A stretch of 64,000 bases of DNA. It comes from Beaufortia kweichowensis. Its lineage: Eukaryota; Chordata; Actinopteri; Cypriniformes; Gastromyzontidae. A program made the position numbers and the translations under genes. Position 1 is the first letter of the stretch; each line of letters begins with the position of its first letter. Below, one piece after another: positions 24,962 to 36,532 of this stretch. The DNA lies in NCBI GenBank assembly GCA_019155185.1, contig CM032804.1, forward strand, positions 8,094,492-8,158,491. The letters are read 5' to 3'. Below the pieces are notes generated by a model. The model was not told the DNA's origin. It worked only from the letters and a program-made list of their open reading frames with translations, and searched no databases.

Positions 24962-25373
24962 ACATAATGAGACATTAATGAGAATTCAAGCACCAAGTAC
25001 CAATTACAAAAATATCTTAAATTATTATACTGTACCAGTTCACTAGGCTCATCCTCTGAGGTCTCTGTGTTTCCTTGGAAACATCTTAAGCCAGCAGTCT
25101 TTCGATCTGCCCTAGACTCAGTTTCCTCCTTTTCATCTGGACATTGTTCAGTTTGTGACTACAATATGATAGGAGATACAAGACATACAGTATTTAGCAA
25201 AGAACTGCAAGTGAATCTCATCAACTACAGCATATATTGGGTTACACTGGCTATTCAGTTTCATCCTACAACAACAAATACACACGTTTAGTGACCTTAA
25301 CATTAACATGAACACTTACCTTAGCCGGGACCACTTCTGCTTCATCCTTGTGAGCTTGTCCATCTGTTCCCAT
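18236..25373 (-). CDS. scaf1: SR-related CTD-associated factor 1 (SCAF1)
   Basis: Nuclear SR-type protein thought to link RNA polymerase II CTD with pre-mRNA processing. Coding exons: 25373-25320, 25158-25036, 25840-type numbering does not apply; the third is 24840-24764, then 23329-23229, 23056 to about 19964, about 19875-19570, 19369-19287, 19021-18731, 18640-18512, 18394-18236; about 1471 aa. The paired motifs SDIYDPFHPT and DKYDPFEPTG are diagnostic of SCAF1. The large exon carries acidic, serine-rich and long RD/RS/KK-rich segments. Near the end, FKMEEANIANRAKAQEFIQ and the C-terminal block from LHTQERAVEEVK to GEINPVKVSNLVKLYV match the SCAF1/SCAF11 C-terminal domain. The ATG lies immediately after an acceptor, so exon 1 (donor after 25801) is noncoding. 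The join between about 19964 and 19854 is uncertain because the frame changes there; a roughly 90-nt intron with donor GTAAGA at 19963 restores it. Confidence 0.9.
23500..23850. repeat. Segmental direct duplication in a scaf1 intron, copy 1
   Basis: This 350-bp segment is similar to 24340-24690 in order and direction. Shared anchors are TCTATACAAGGCAG, TTTACATCAAAA-type sequence, GGTTGTCACAACAACA and GACAAAGGTATT. The offset is about 838 bp. It lies between the scaf1 exons at 23229-23329 and 24764-24840 and has no coding signature. Confidence 0.75.
24340..24690. repeat. Segmental direct duplication in a scaf1 intron, copy 2
   Basis: Partner of 23500-23850, noticeably diverged, carrying the same ordered anchors. 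The two copies are separated by about 490 bp of AT-rich sequence. They could be two insertions of one unknown element or an old tandem duplication. Confidence 0.75.
24901..24958. repeat. (AT)n microsatellite
   Basis: An uninterrupted AT dinucleotide run of about 29 units in the scaf1 intron between the exons at 24764-24840 and 25036-25158. Confidence 0.95.
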
Positions 25374-25800
25374 CTAGAGATCCACATTTAGCACACAGTA
25401 AAATCTGCATCAAATATCCTGTCCATAACTTAAAGATCACTCACAATTATTCATGTATTTACACTGTAGCTTTAGATCTAGTCACAGTAATAGCTTGAAC
25501 AGTGTGATGTGGATGCAACTCGTGTAAGATGCCACACGCATCTCATGGATGTGATCTAGTGCTTGTGCTCCACTGCAGTGTTTTGCCTACCTGTGTGCTC
25601 ACTTGCAAACTGTCATAAAATTACGGCTTTTTGTAAACGATACTATCATACTGGGTGTGTTTTGTTTTACCAAGCAGATTTATCAATACTTAATAGTAAG
25701 CACCCAGCTTGCACTAACTGCTATAAAACACTGCCTACAATTTGTCGTCCATGGACGTTAGCTGGCTGGCTAAGTTAGACAAGCTAATAAAAGCGTTTAC

Positions 25801-25970
25801 CTTCAAATTGTAGAGATGAGCTGGCGGGTAAATCCTGAAGCAGAAAAACCACTAAAACCATCTGGGATGTTTTTGTTAACTTTGAAACGCCATGTAGAGA
25901 CATGAAACATTTTTCTTTTAGGAACACAATAAGAGGCCCATCCCATCCGATTCCGCCATTTTGCCTCCCC
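25801..25970 (-). promoter_or_regulatory. scaf1 noncoding first exon and promoter with YY1-type site
   Basis: A donor (GAAG then GTAAAC) at 25801-25796 on the minus strand ends a presumed noncoding exon 1. At 25953-25962 the minus strand reads AAAATGGCGG, a strong YY1-type element often found at vertebrate transcription starts. The exact start site is inferred. Confidence 0.5.
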
Positions 25971-26842
25971 TTCTGTAAATCTGCCGGCTTGGGTTTATGG
26001 GAAATGTTGTTTTCATGGAAACGTTGTTTCGTCAAGAGAAATTAACATTAAAAATGACTAATTTAAAAAATTTTTTTTAACAAATGTACTACATTACCAA
26101 AATAGTATGATTAGGCATCAAATTTTAGCTTAAACATTTTAGCACAATTCGCTCATAACGTCATTAATAGTTTAATATGTGAGTGTCGTTAAAGCCTAAT
26201 TTATGAAATAATATTGTGCGTATTTAGCAAATATCACTTAAACCTATTTTTAGAATATTTGCACTCCAGTATCTCATTTCATGTTTTTTACAGATTTACA
26301 TTAAATGTTTAAATTTGAAACACAAACTACACAGAAAACCCGGATATATTGACCTTTAAAACACATTTAAGTCATTTAAGTCAATAAATGACAATATATC
26401 AAAATTCTGTATGGGACAGTATAGAAAATAATTTAGAAAAGGTTTGTGTCAAAATGTATCCCTAAAATCTCTCCTAATTTCTAATATATATGCAATGGTA
26501 AAACGTAATAAATAATAATAAAAAAATATGCAATTAAAATGAATATTACGATTTGTGCAGACTAAACTGTTATAGCATTTGAAACCCCAATGTATTCCCT
26601 CTGTTGACTCAAAGAAAACAGCTAGATTTATTTAATGATTGCAAATCTTTTTTAATAGTGAATATGCAACAGTATATGTAACAGTTTATGTCCTTCATTC
26701 AGTCCTGCACACCAGGTTTGTAGTATGCATTGTCATTGTTACTGTCATCTTATGCAAAAATATTCCTACACTGCAGTAAAAGCTACACAAATAATTTTTC
26801 TGTCTTAATTTCAATGTTATTCAGCAGCATATGCTTTAGACC
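25971..26842. other. Intergenic, 3' flank of the insulin-type gene
   Basis: AT-rich spacer between the scaf1 promoter and the insulin-type gene. The insulin-type 3'UTR occupies the right end, with its poly(A) signal at 26627-26632. Nothing else was recognised. Confidence 0.4.
26627..26632 (-). terminator. Poly(A) signal of the insulin-type gene
   Basis: AATAAA on the minus strand, about 211 nt after the TAG stop, a normal 3'UTR length for a preproinsulin gene. Confidence 0.45.
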
Positions 26843-27404
26843 CTATGAATTACAGTAATTCTCCAGGTCGTTGTAGTCACAGTATAGATGACAGCATTGC
26901 TCAACAATGCCTCTCTTCGCAACTTGGCTTTTGGCGTATGTGTCCCTGTCTCCTCTCTGCACAGGCACTGCAGCCTGTCGCAGGAAGGGGGCGCCGTTTC
27001 TCATCATAATGCCTGCAAAAGAAATTAAACATAAGTATAGAAAAATGTAGTTTGTTATTTTAAATGAATTAAACAGTGTTTTAAACACATACGTATAATA
27101 TATAAAAAATAATATATTTAACAAAAATAAACTTTTAAAAAGAAATATTACTCTACTACGCTAACACAATATAAGGATGTAAACTTCAATCAAATACACA
27201 ACCATGCCCATAAAAAGTTCACTTACGAGTATTGTGTTCTCTGACACGACTCCCAGGCTGATAAAATACACCCTTTTCACCACAGACGATTAGCAGCGCT
27301 TCCACGAGCTGAATACCACACAGCCTTCGATTCCCAAAAGCACCACTATGTGTCACCAGAGAGCCAGCACACAGTGACAAAAGAAGCAACTGAGATTTGT
27401 TCAT
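26843..27404 (-). CDS. Preproinsulin-type hormone precursor
   Basis: A 115-aa secreted precursor from two coding exons, 27404-27227 and 27012-26843. They join in phase 1 inside the connecting peptide, exactly as in vertebrate insulin. An acceptor just before the ATG (about 27411) implies the usual noncoding exon 1. Residues 1-20 are a signal peptide. The B-chain core is LCGIQLVEALLIVCGEKG with Cys29 and Cys41, followed by VFY. The A chain, residues 94-115, is GIVEQCCHLYCDYNDLENYC plus NS, with the four expected cysteines, released after Lys92-Arg93. The stop directly follows the A chain, so this is insulin rather than an IGF with D and E domains. The B/C junction has no dibasic pair. It may be the second teleost insulin (insb) or an older paralogue lost in mammals; I cannot decide, so no symbol is given. 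Confidence 0.9.
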
Positions 27405-27411
27405 TCTCGTG

Positions 27412-28511
27412 CTGAAAAAAACTTAACAGATCATGAAACTTAACAGATCAACTGTTTCCTATCTGTTCAGGTTGATCGTGTCCTGATATGAATCAGTGCA
27501 TGTACCTCAATCCATTCCAGCCTAACAGTACTGGGGTTATTCTCTCTCACTCTGTGTTTTGCCCATCCTGCCTCTGTTCTAATATACCATATGTTTATTA
27601 TGTGGGTCCATCAGTGAGCTGGATCTGAACAACTAGCCTCAGTTAATCACCTTAAATCAGTACAAATAATTACCCCTATTAGCTCACCGCAGTCATCCCT
27701 GCCTTTCTGGTTTTGAACCTCACTTTGTTTAATTACCCCTATTAGGTCTAATATAAACCTGTGCTGCTTTCATGTCTGTCTGCCTCCCTCTCTCTGCTCT
27801 ATCGTTTCCTCACTGTTGTGTAAGTGCCAGCATAGCTGCCTGTGCTTTTTGTCTGTTTCAGTTGTTTGTCCCCATTGGCTTTCTCACTAATTCGCACCCC
27901 TGTTCTGAGGATAACTCTCACAGTAAGTAGTTTATCAGAACTCACAGATTTCTAAGCCAAATTTCAATGCAGCTATAAAGGATAAAATATAATAAAGCAA
28001 TATTCCATAATAGTGCCTTTGTCTAGAGACAGGTGACACACCTGAGCTGTGTTATGAATGAGTGAGGGAGGTTGGGTGGGATTAGTTTAGAAAAACTCAT
28101 AGCAACATCTGAGGCCTGTCACATTACACAGAGAGACCCATGAGGACGTACACACACCTACTATCTGTCAAAACAAGAAACCACAAAAGGTAAGTGTAAT
28201 TGAATCTTAACCTGATAACTGTCAATGCACATATTGCATATAGCATACACATAAAAATGCATTTTCTACATTTTACATAATTTTTACATTTTGTTATACT
28301 GTCCTTTCCATCAATATATTGTTTGTCATGATTAGATTAGAATTCAACTCAATTCAAATCAAATATTAAAGTGAATAGTGAATTCTACCTGTGGAATGAT
28401 GACAACAGGTTAAATAGCTTAAAAATGATATAAGACTTTACCTTAAGTTTTAATTATATTATCTATTATTAAATATTATATGTAATTAATCTATTATTAG
28501 ATTAATACAGA
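27412..28511. promoter_or_regulatory. Divergent promoter region between the insulin-type gene and ric8, with ric8 noncoding exon 1
   Basis: The insulin-type gene reads leftward and ric8 rightward from this 1.1-kb interval. A ric8 noncoding exon probably ends at 28189 (CAAAAG then GTAAGTG), and an acceptor (ATTAATACAG) sits at 28510. The insulin-type noncoding first exon should lie above 27412 but I could not place it. No islet-type element was identified with confidence. Confidence 0.5.
28303..28430. repeat. Unnamed dispersed repeat, copy B
   Basis: Direct-orientation partner of 11466-11640 without the (TA)n expansion: TCCTTTCCATCAATATATTG, TGTCATGATTAGATTAGAA, AAATATTAAAGTGAATAGT and CTACCTGTGGAA occur in the same order. 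It lies in the ric8 5'UTR intron. Confidence 0.6.
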
Positions 28512-31500
28512 ATGCCCGTGGATGTGGAACGGATCATACAGTATATCAAACACGGTGATCAGGACAATGTTCAAATACACCTGGATGATTACAACACCGA
28601 GGTAAACACAATGGCATACAAAATCCTGATGTATATTGATGTATTGCACATTAATTCTGGACTTAATACAGTCAATGAATTATGTACAAGGCATAAAAAC
28701 TGAGTTAGAATCTACTACTTCTACAACATTCTGATATTAGCAGTTTCCATGACAACAGAACTGGGGTAAACCTAAAGGGTGTTTCTTTTATTACTTATCC
28801 TTGTCATTTCTATGGTGCAGTGAAGTTTTCATACGTCTGGCATTTGCAAATGCCTTCCAAATTCAGCTGCATTTTCTATATTTCTGTTTTTATTTCTTAA
28901 TCTATTGTTCACAGTACTCACAATGCTTCTTTTTTGATGTGGAAGAAAAAGAAAGAAGAAAGGTACATTTCTATGTCTGTCTTAATACGTCTTTGCGTGT
29001 TTATCCTTCTGTCCTCAATCTGAGCACATATGGTGAGGATTAACACTGCTATTAAATCTCACTCATCCACCTTCACTTATCTTTATCCCACACTCGTTAT
29101 CCTTTGTCTCTATCAGTTTCAGTGTTTTGGTGTATTGGTGAGTGTAATCTTGTGAGTGGTGAGTGTAAAACCTGATGTTAATCATCTTTTTGTGCCCATT
29201 ACTTCTGCCCTGCATGGATGAACTGACAACAGCAACGGGAGCTGGAAGAGGTAAATCTTTCATATGGTACGCATATATAAACATCAGAGAGAGAACATAT
29301 TATGGAGAAACATACATACAGTCAAATGCAAAGTTTTGTACTGCATTTCCTGTAAGATAAGTATTAAAGGGTGAGAGATGTGTGTGACTTAGATAAAATA
29401 GAGAGGTGGGTTAAAATACACCTGATGAGCCTAGAAACTCTTGAGCTCTTGATTAGTGTGTTGTTACTGAGCACCAAATTTTATTATGCTGTCTGTGACA
29501 AAGATAATTCATACTTGAATATCTACAAAGCCATTTACCTCTGTTTATCATGACTTTGCTTATGAAATAAAGCTTTATAATCTTTAAGCTGATGTCTTAA
29601 TAAAGGAGGTTGTTGTTTTCATGTGTATCAGCTATTGACAGAGGCTGTTTTCTTCTATTCTCCAACCTTTTACATCTTAATATTGCAAAGACGTATTTGT
29701 TCATCTTGTATAATACTTTGGGTTGAGTCTTCAATAATAAAAAAATCGGTAGAAATGACAGAAATGGCTGTAACAAATTAAATGATGAAAACAGAGCTGT
29801 TGTTATAACAATGATTAAAGCAATATTTTATGTCATTTGTTTTTATGAAACTGAAAATATGATATTTCTCCCTCCCCCCAGTTTCGGAGGAATAAAGTGA
29901 GAGAGTATGTTCCAGACTCTGACTCAGATTTTGACTCTGATGAAAATGATGATGCAGATCTTATTTTGCGGAGGGTGAGTCGAGCACAACTTCTTTTGTG
30001 TTGTGATGTCCACAATCTCTGTTTTAGATACTACATGACTAAAAAGTTTATGGCCACCCAAACACCGGTGCACAGTTTGATTTTCTGAAAAACTGTCGCC
30101 ACAAAGTTAAAGGTGTAGAATATTCTAGAAATGCACTGTATCCTGTAGCATTAAGCTTTCCCTTCTCAGGTATTAAGGGGGTTAGCCAAACCAGTTTATT
30201 TAATGGGAGTGTCACCAAACATTTGCCATTTAGTATATTTTACAGTCCATCAAATTCACAATCCAAAATCATAACTTCTTCACCACTCTTACTTTGTCTC
30301 TTTCTGTACTAGAGGCTTGCTGCAGCTCTGATCTGGTTCATTCGTATGCAACTGCAGCCATGCGTTCTTAAGGAGTGTCTGCGAACTCTGAGAATTATCT
30401 CAAGGGATCGTAAGGCCTTGGCTCCCCTGATCACAGACTCTGCCATTCTAACTCTTGCACAACTTGGGGGGATTTCTACCCTGCCTGTTTGCTCTGAAGA
30501 AGAGGAGGTTGAGGCTCAGTATGATTCCTCCCACAGTGACATCATTGTTGGGGCACAACAACAAAATGAGACAGAGTTGAGTCTAGATACCAATGACAGC
30601 AATACCCAATACCAAACTGCATCCAGCGAGACAGACGCACAGACTGGTCCAGCCTGTTTTGATTCATTGGTTAGTGAGGCAGGGTTGCAATGCTCCAGGA
30701 TTCCCATCAGCCCTATAAATACAACATCAAAATGTGATACTGTTAAGGAAGTTGCCATCGAAAATCTGAAGAAGGATGGTGTCTGTGGGGTGTTGACAAG
30801 AGGAAAGAGGGATGCCAGAGAAGAGAAGGATGAGGAGGGGTATGGTGATGGAGAGATGCGGAAGAAAGAGGCATTGAAGGCCCTGTGTAATGTCATCTAT
30901 AACAGTCCGAAAGCACAAGAGAGAGCCAGCAACCTGAGGTGAAAGCCGAAGTCAAGATGTTATATTCAAAACATTTGCCAATTACAGTGTGATCCAAAAT
31001 TCTCTACTACCTACATTTTTCTCACATATCATTCATCTCCAAAGAAAACCTCATTAGGTCTACATTTTTTATACTCTGGTTTCTTCCCCAGGCTGCTCCA
31101 AGGCCTATCAGAGGGACTAAAGGAGAGACTTACACATTCTTCATGCCCTCCAAGTGGTCAATTTTATGAACTGCGACTTCTCTTTCTGTTGACCGCTTTA
31201 CGGCCCGAACTCAGGGTGCAGTTTCAGCAGGTAATCTTCAGACAGTGATAGTAGTATAATGAAATGGATGTTATTTGTGTAATTTCTGTTTTGAGACGTC
31301 TACGACTAAGTTGGAACATATATTGGATCATAACTTTCTCGTTTTTATTATATTTTGTCAGGAGCGTGGAGTGTCCCTGTTGACTGCAGCTCTTGAACAG
31401 TGTTTAGAAGTGCGCTGGGGTGAAGTTTATGAGGTGCTGACGGACCTAACAGCATTCCCTGTCACTAAAGAAGTATCTCAATGTGCCCTTGAGATCCTGA

Positions 31501-34500
31501 AGACCCTGTTTAACATCACCTACACTGTCCACAGACAGGAGTTAGATGAGGTAAATGCTTTTTTTTCGGTTGTCTTACTAAGAGATTCTAGGTGAATATT
31601 ACATGAAACACTTCATGAACACAGTATTAACTAATGTAAACTAACTTTCAACTTTTGATTTGGAAAATGTAATAATAAATGCTGAAATAAGCATAAACTG
31701 AGAGTAATAAATGCTGTAGAAGTATTGTTAGTTCATGCATTAACTAATGTTGACAAATAAAACTGTGTTTTTTTTAAAGTGTTACAATACAATACAATAT
31801 ATGTATAATATAATATAATATAATTATATAATAATTTATAATGTATTATATTATAAATATATTATATCACATTAAAATATAAGATATATTATATGTAAGA
31901 TATATTATATATAAGATATATAAGACCTTTACTTTTAACCTGCTTTTTTACATTTAAAAATTGCATTAAACCTAAATAAAAAAGCTATTGAATAACAAAC
32001 AGGTTACCAATTAAGTTTAATATTTTATGAAGAATGATATTATATATAATGAGTAGATAAAAATGTACTGCACAGGAATGACACATCTGTCTTACATTCA
32101 TCATCTCCTGCCACAGGAGGCTGGTGCTTTGTATCGTCACCTAGCTGCAGTCCTGCGTCACTGCCTGCTGGTGCCCTGTGAGGGAGAAGACAGAAAAGAG
32201 GAGCTACAGGGGTGAGAATTCACAAATACCCATAATGTTAAGAGACCTCACCTACTGTAACATATATGCTCTAACGCTGAATTTCACAGACACACAGTGA
32301 ATGTGCTCTCAGCTCTACCCCTGCAGTGTCTGGATGTTCTGCTCGCTGTTCGTCTGTCTGAGGGTTCAAAGGAGTCCAGCGGAGTCAACATGGACTGTGT
32401 TCACACTTTGCTGCTCTTCATGGAGAAGAGACTGGACAGAGTGAGAAAGAGAGAGATTAAGGGGGAGAGAAAGACAAAAAAGGGTTCAGATTTATATACA
32501 GGGTAGTAAGGGTTTCCCATGTTATGGTACGTAACAGTAAAAGGTGGTTAAAACCTGCACTCGTTACCTTAAAAAACAATTCTTCTTTCTAACTCATCCA
32601 CAACAGCAGTTTATTAGTATAACCTAATCTATTCAGGATGAGTCAATAATAAATCCAGTTTATTTAAACATTATTTTCTGTGTTAGGGTACAATGAGAAT
32701 GCTGTAAAGGTATACAAACCACTATTATATATGGCTTATCTTTTTATTAGAAGGGGAATATATGTATAACTTGTAAAGGTCATGAACTGACATATTTAGA
32801 CAATATATTTAAATGTTACTTATTTAAACAAAATGAACTCTGAGATGAGATGTTTCTGAAAAGGTATGTTCATTGTACAGGGTCACAAGCTGAAAGAAAA
32901 GTTGACTCCAGTATTGAACTTATTGACCGAGAGCAGCAGGGCACACAGAGAAACCAGACACTATCTCAGACACCAGGTAAAATAATCACTTCCAAGTTTA
33001 TGTCATGTGTGTAACATATTTACCAAGGGTTGGAGCACCAATAGATTTAAGGTGCACTCAGTCATTTTTTTCCTAATAAAAGAGATACACAAAGAACTGA
33101 ATAGTGCTTTTAAAAATTTACACTGCTTATTTACACTAACATAAGATAACGACTCGGTGAGGTCAGATGAGGTCGGCTCATGACAAATTAGAATTAGTTA
33201 AATATTAGCCATTTTATTACCGTAACGCACTGTTATTGGACATGTTTATACAGAATAATACAGTGTCGGACTGTGAATAGTGCTTTTCTACAATAGCATA
33301 AGTGAAAGAATTATGTTTTTTATTTAGCTTTTTAAAATGCTGTCTTTGTATCATTAACCAGATTTTGCCTCCACTGAGGGATGTTGAACTGAGACCTGAA
33401 CAGGGGAACACACTGAGGAGCAGACTGGTGCGACTGATGACCCACGTGGACACTGATATCAAACACTGCGCAGCTGAGCTTCTCTTTGTACTCTGTAAAG
33501 AAAATGGTACGTTAAAGAATAATGCTTCTGAACTATGTCAACTTACAATATTCACAGTACATGTATGTGACACCTAAATGAATTTTGTGTATATGCATCT
33601 ATTAGTAAGCAGATTTGTGAAGTACACTGGCTATGGTAATGCAGCAGGGCTGTTGGCAGCCCGAGGTCTGTTGAACGGTCGTGGCTCCTCTCCTCAGCCA
33701 CAGTACTCCAGTGATTCAGACTCAGACACGGAAGAGTACAGACAGGTCAAGGACAGAATTAACCCTGTGACGGGACGGGTGGAGGAGGAACAGCCTGATC
33801 CCATGGAGGGGATGACTGAGGAGGAGAAAGAGGCAGAGGCGATCAGACTCATAAATATGTTCAACAAGCTGTCACGGTATGTGTGTGAGAGAACATGTGT
33901 GTGTCTGGGAGATTAAAAGAGACTCATAGGTATCTTCAAGAGACCTCATTTAATCTTATGTAACATAGCTCCAATGTATATATATTCATATACGCTGTAT
34001 GTATATTCAGCTTTTATGCTAAATGGGGGAAATTTTAAAAGACATGCAGGTGTGTAAAAAATAACAGATTTTTTCCAAGAGCTTGGATCACCATTTTATG
34101 TTACATACAATTATTTCCTTAACTAGTAGTCCTTACTTCACTATGAATAAATACCACTCACCTGAAAAACATTTTTTATTTAGTAAACTGTAATAGTGAA
34201 CTGTAGTAATCCCTGGATACTGTAGTGCTTTTAAACCGTACCACAGTAAATATTAAAGTGTACTATTATGTTTACAACAGTTTATCAAGCATATAATTAG
34301 AAAACACTATATCCTGTTATTTGATCACAACAAAGCATTGTTTGAGCTCTTAGTTTGGTAGAAGTATTCAAATGTTACCTTTTCTATTTTCTTTAAAATA
34401 GTTTATTTTATGACACCAACCATATACCACGCACCTCACTACACATAACTCCTCCATATTGGTTGTAAAAAACACTTTCTTTTCCTTTCAAACCCCCCCA

Positions 34501-34743
34501 AAAGGCTGTAGAAGTGTGTCTAGATTATATCGTGATGATAAATGACATCCCAAATTCACTGCTTTCTTCTGCTCATCTTTTATATTGCCTTACCACACCC
34601 CATTCAGGGACGAGATCATTCAGCCAATGGGAGTGACCACAGATGGAAAACTGGCGCCGCTGTGTGGCCAGATGAGGCACAGCACTGTGGAAGAAGAGGA
34701 GGAGGAGGAGGAGGAGGAGGGAGATGACAGCGAGACAGATTAG
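28512..34743 (+). CDS. ric8a: RIC8 (synembryn) G-alpha chaperone and exchange factor
   Basis: RIC8 proteins are cytosolic armadillo-type chaperones and nucleotide-exchange factors for G-protein alpha subunits. Exons: 28512-28601, 28915-28962, 29882-29974, 30313-30938, 31092-31230, 31362-31550, 32116-32211, 32290-32440, 32881-32976, 33362-33506, 33606-33876, 34608-34743; about 692 aa (human RIC8A 531, RIC8B about 536). Hallmarks are LRLLFLLTALRPELR, ILKTLFNIT, ILPPLRDVELRPE, RLVRLMTHVDTD and VKYTGYGNAAGLLAARGL. The acidic segment QYSSDSDSDTEEY matches the CK2-site region of RIC8A, and INPVTGRVEE and MEGMTEEEKE are closer to RIC8A than RIC8B. The extra length is an acidic exon (29882-29974) and an insertion of about 130 residues in exon 30313-30938. 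The C-terminus is poly-glutamate. Assignment to the a rather than the b type is moderate. The length of exon 32116-32211 may be off by one base in my reading. Confidence 0.9.
31790..31930. repeat. TATAATA-type low-complexity tract
   Basis: An AT-only stretch built from TATAATA, TATTATA and AAGATATAT units with local hairpin potential, in the ric8 intron before the exon at 32116. Confidence 0.7.
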
Positions 34744-34859
34744 TATTGAAAGCAAAGGGAGAAAATGATGTTGAAACAATGATTACTAAGGAGAGACAGG
34801 TGGAAATACAGGAGAATTTATATTAATGAATGCTATAGCAATACAACAATATTAACAAG

Positions 34860-34865
34860 AATAAA
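34860..34865 (+). terminator. Poly(A) signal of ric8
   Basis: AATAAA located 117 nt after the ric8 TAG stop. Further copies follow at about 34963 and 35385 and could be used alternatively. Confidence 0.4.
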
Positions 34866-35237
34866 AATACAAAATCTTAAAGAAAATTACTTTAAAGAAG
34901 GAAACACGTTATTTTTTCAGTTAACGAGTTGTTGGGTTATGAAAACGAGGAGACCTAAAAATGAATAAATAACACATTAAATGAGTATAAAAGATGCAAT
35001 AAAACGCACTGCAAAGGAATATTAGAGAGAAGAAATGTAATTTATGTGCACAAAATAGCAGAGCATGTAATTTTCCTATAATACATTTTGTGAAACTGAA
35101 TATCATATCAATAATATGATTTAGAAGCAGTTAAATTTATAAACTGCACAGAAGCAAAGAAACAAAGAGAGAGAGGAAAAGAGAGAGACATCCATCACAC
35201 CAAAGACAGACAAATACTCCTAGAAAATGCTGCTGGT

Positions 35238-35265
35238 GTTGCCATGGTTATGTTGCCATGGTAAC
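35238..35265. promoter_or_regulatory. Tandem RFX X-box-like palindromes
   Basis: GTTGCCATGGTTAT at 35238-35251 is followed directly by GTTGCCATGGTAAC at 35252-35265. The second is a perfect palindrome and an ideal match to the RFX-family X-box (GTNRCC, 0-3 bases, RGYAAC). Its position, between the 3' ends of ric8 and prr12, is not a promoter, so any role would be distal. Confidence 0.5.
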
Positions 35266-36532
35266 AACAGGAAATGCAGCTCTATGGTTTTTTTTCGCTC
35301 TAGCAGGAATGTAATGTTTACCTTAAAGAGAAGAACTGCTGAGACCAACATCTAATGCTGTAGTCACTGGCATTCTGCAATGAGATAAATAAAAATAATA
35401 TCATGGCTTAAATCCTCAGAGAGCTGTTTTCATTTCCAGATCACTTAGTCAGCACTGGAAACTAATGGGACCCTAATGACAATTGTCAAAAGGATGTGAG
35501 AGTTTTGCTGTACTGCGTGTTGAAAAAGAGCAAGAAAATTCAAGGCAGTTTCATGTGAAAATGCATCATTTTCATAAATTCATTTTTCTTTTCTTTTATT
35601 TGCGTTTGTCAAATACAGGAAGATTCATGTACAGATGAGGGACAGGTAAAGACTGAAGCAACTGTACAATATTTACAGAAGAGAGAAATAAGCAAAGCTC
35701 CAAAATAATAATAATAATAATAACAATAATTATCATAGTAAACAACCAACAGATAAAAAACAAACAGTAAACACAGACATGTTGCACTTTAAAAACGATT
35801 ACATCCCTCTGCACCACGTTTTCTTTGAGAAAACGAACACGTACGCCTCTTTTTCCGCATTTTCTTTTAAAGAACTAACAGAAAGAACACATTATTTAAT
35901 TTTAAATACATTTTCATTTGCTCTATTTTTTGACAAAAAGGAACTACACACTGCTTTGACCCCGTTTTTTTGTTTACACATCCTGTCCACTTGTCCTTCG
36001 GTTTTGGGGACAGGAAAAATCGGAGATCGTGGGTGGCCCATTTCATGTACACCCTCATAAAACATGAGCATTATTATTCAAAATAATAAAAGCAAACAGC
36101 CCCAGCTTGGGAGGTAACCATGTATAAATGTCCATGTATAAATAATACAAATCATAATTGTTCATAATACATATTTATATATAAGAGTGTGCATGGAACA
36201 TAGCATTCAAAACTCACCTTTGTCAAAACACTGACCTGTGAGGTTTCAACCCTGTTCCCTTTGGCACTATCTTTATTTGTCTCTGTGCAGACACATTCTC
36301 ATTTTTGTTTCATAAGATCTCCCTGTGGCTCCCGTGGCGGGGAGCAATCGCATAATGAACGAGAGAAAAATTAAAAGCTTTACAAAAACATCTTTATGTT
36401 AAAACGCAACAGCTTCATCCGCCACTGGCTCTTAAACATTCTGCGAAGGAAAATCTCATTTTCCTGCAACCTGGAGGTCTGCACCGGTTTTGTTTAGAGT
36501 TCTTCTCTCTCTAAAGCTTCGACAGCTGAATC

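Larger units (their letters stand above)
34744..36532. other. Convergent 3'UTR region of ric8 (+) and prr12 (-)
   Basis: The ric8 3'UTR has a poly(A) signal at 34860-34865. The prr12 3'UTR enters from the right and may run to TTTATT (AATAAA on minus) near 35595 or 36270. An (AAT)n run lies near 35705-35722. A pair of RFX-type palindromes is listed separately. No gene was found. Confidence 0.5.
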
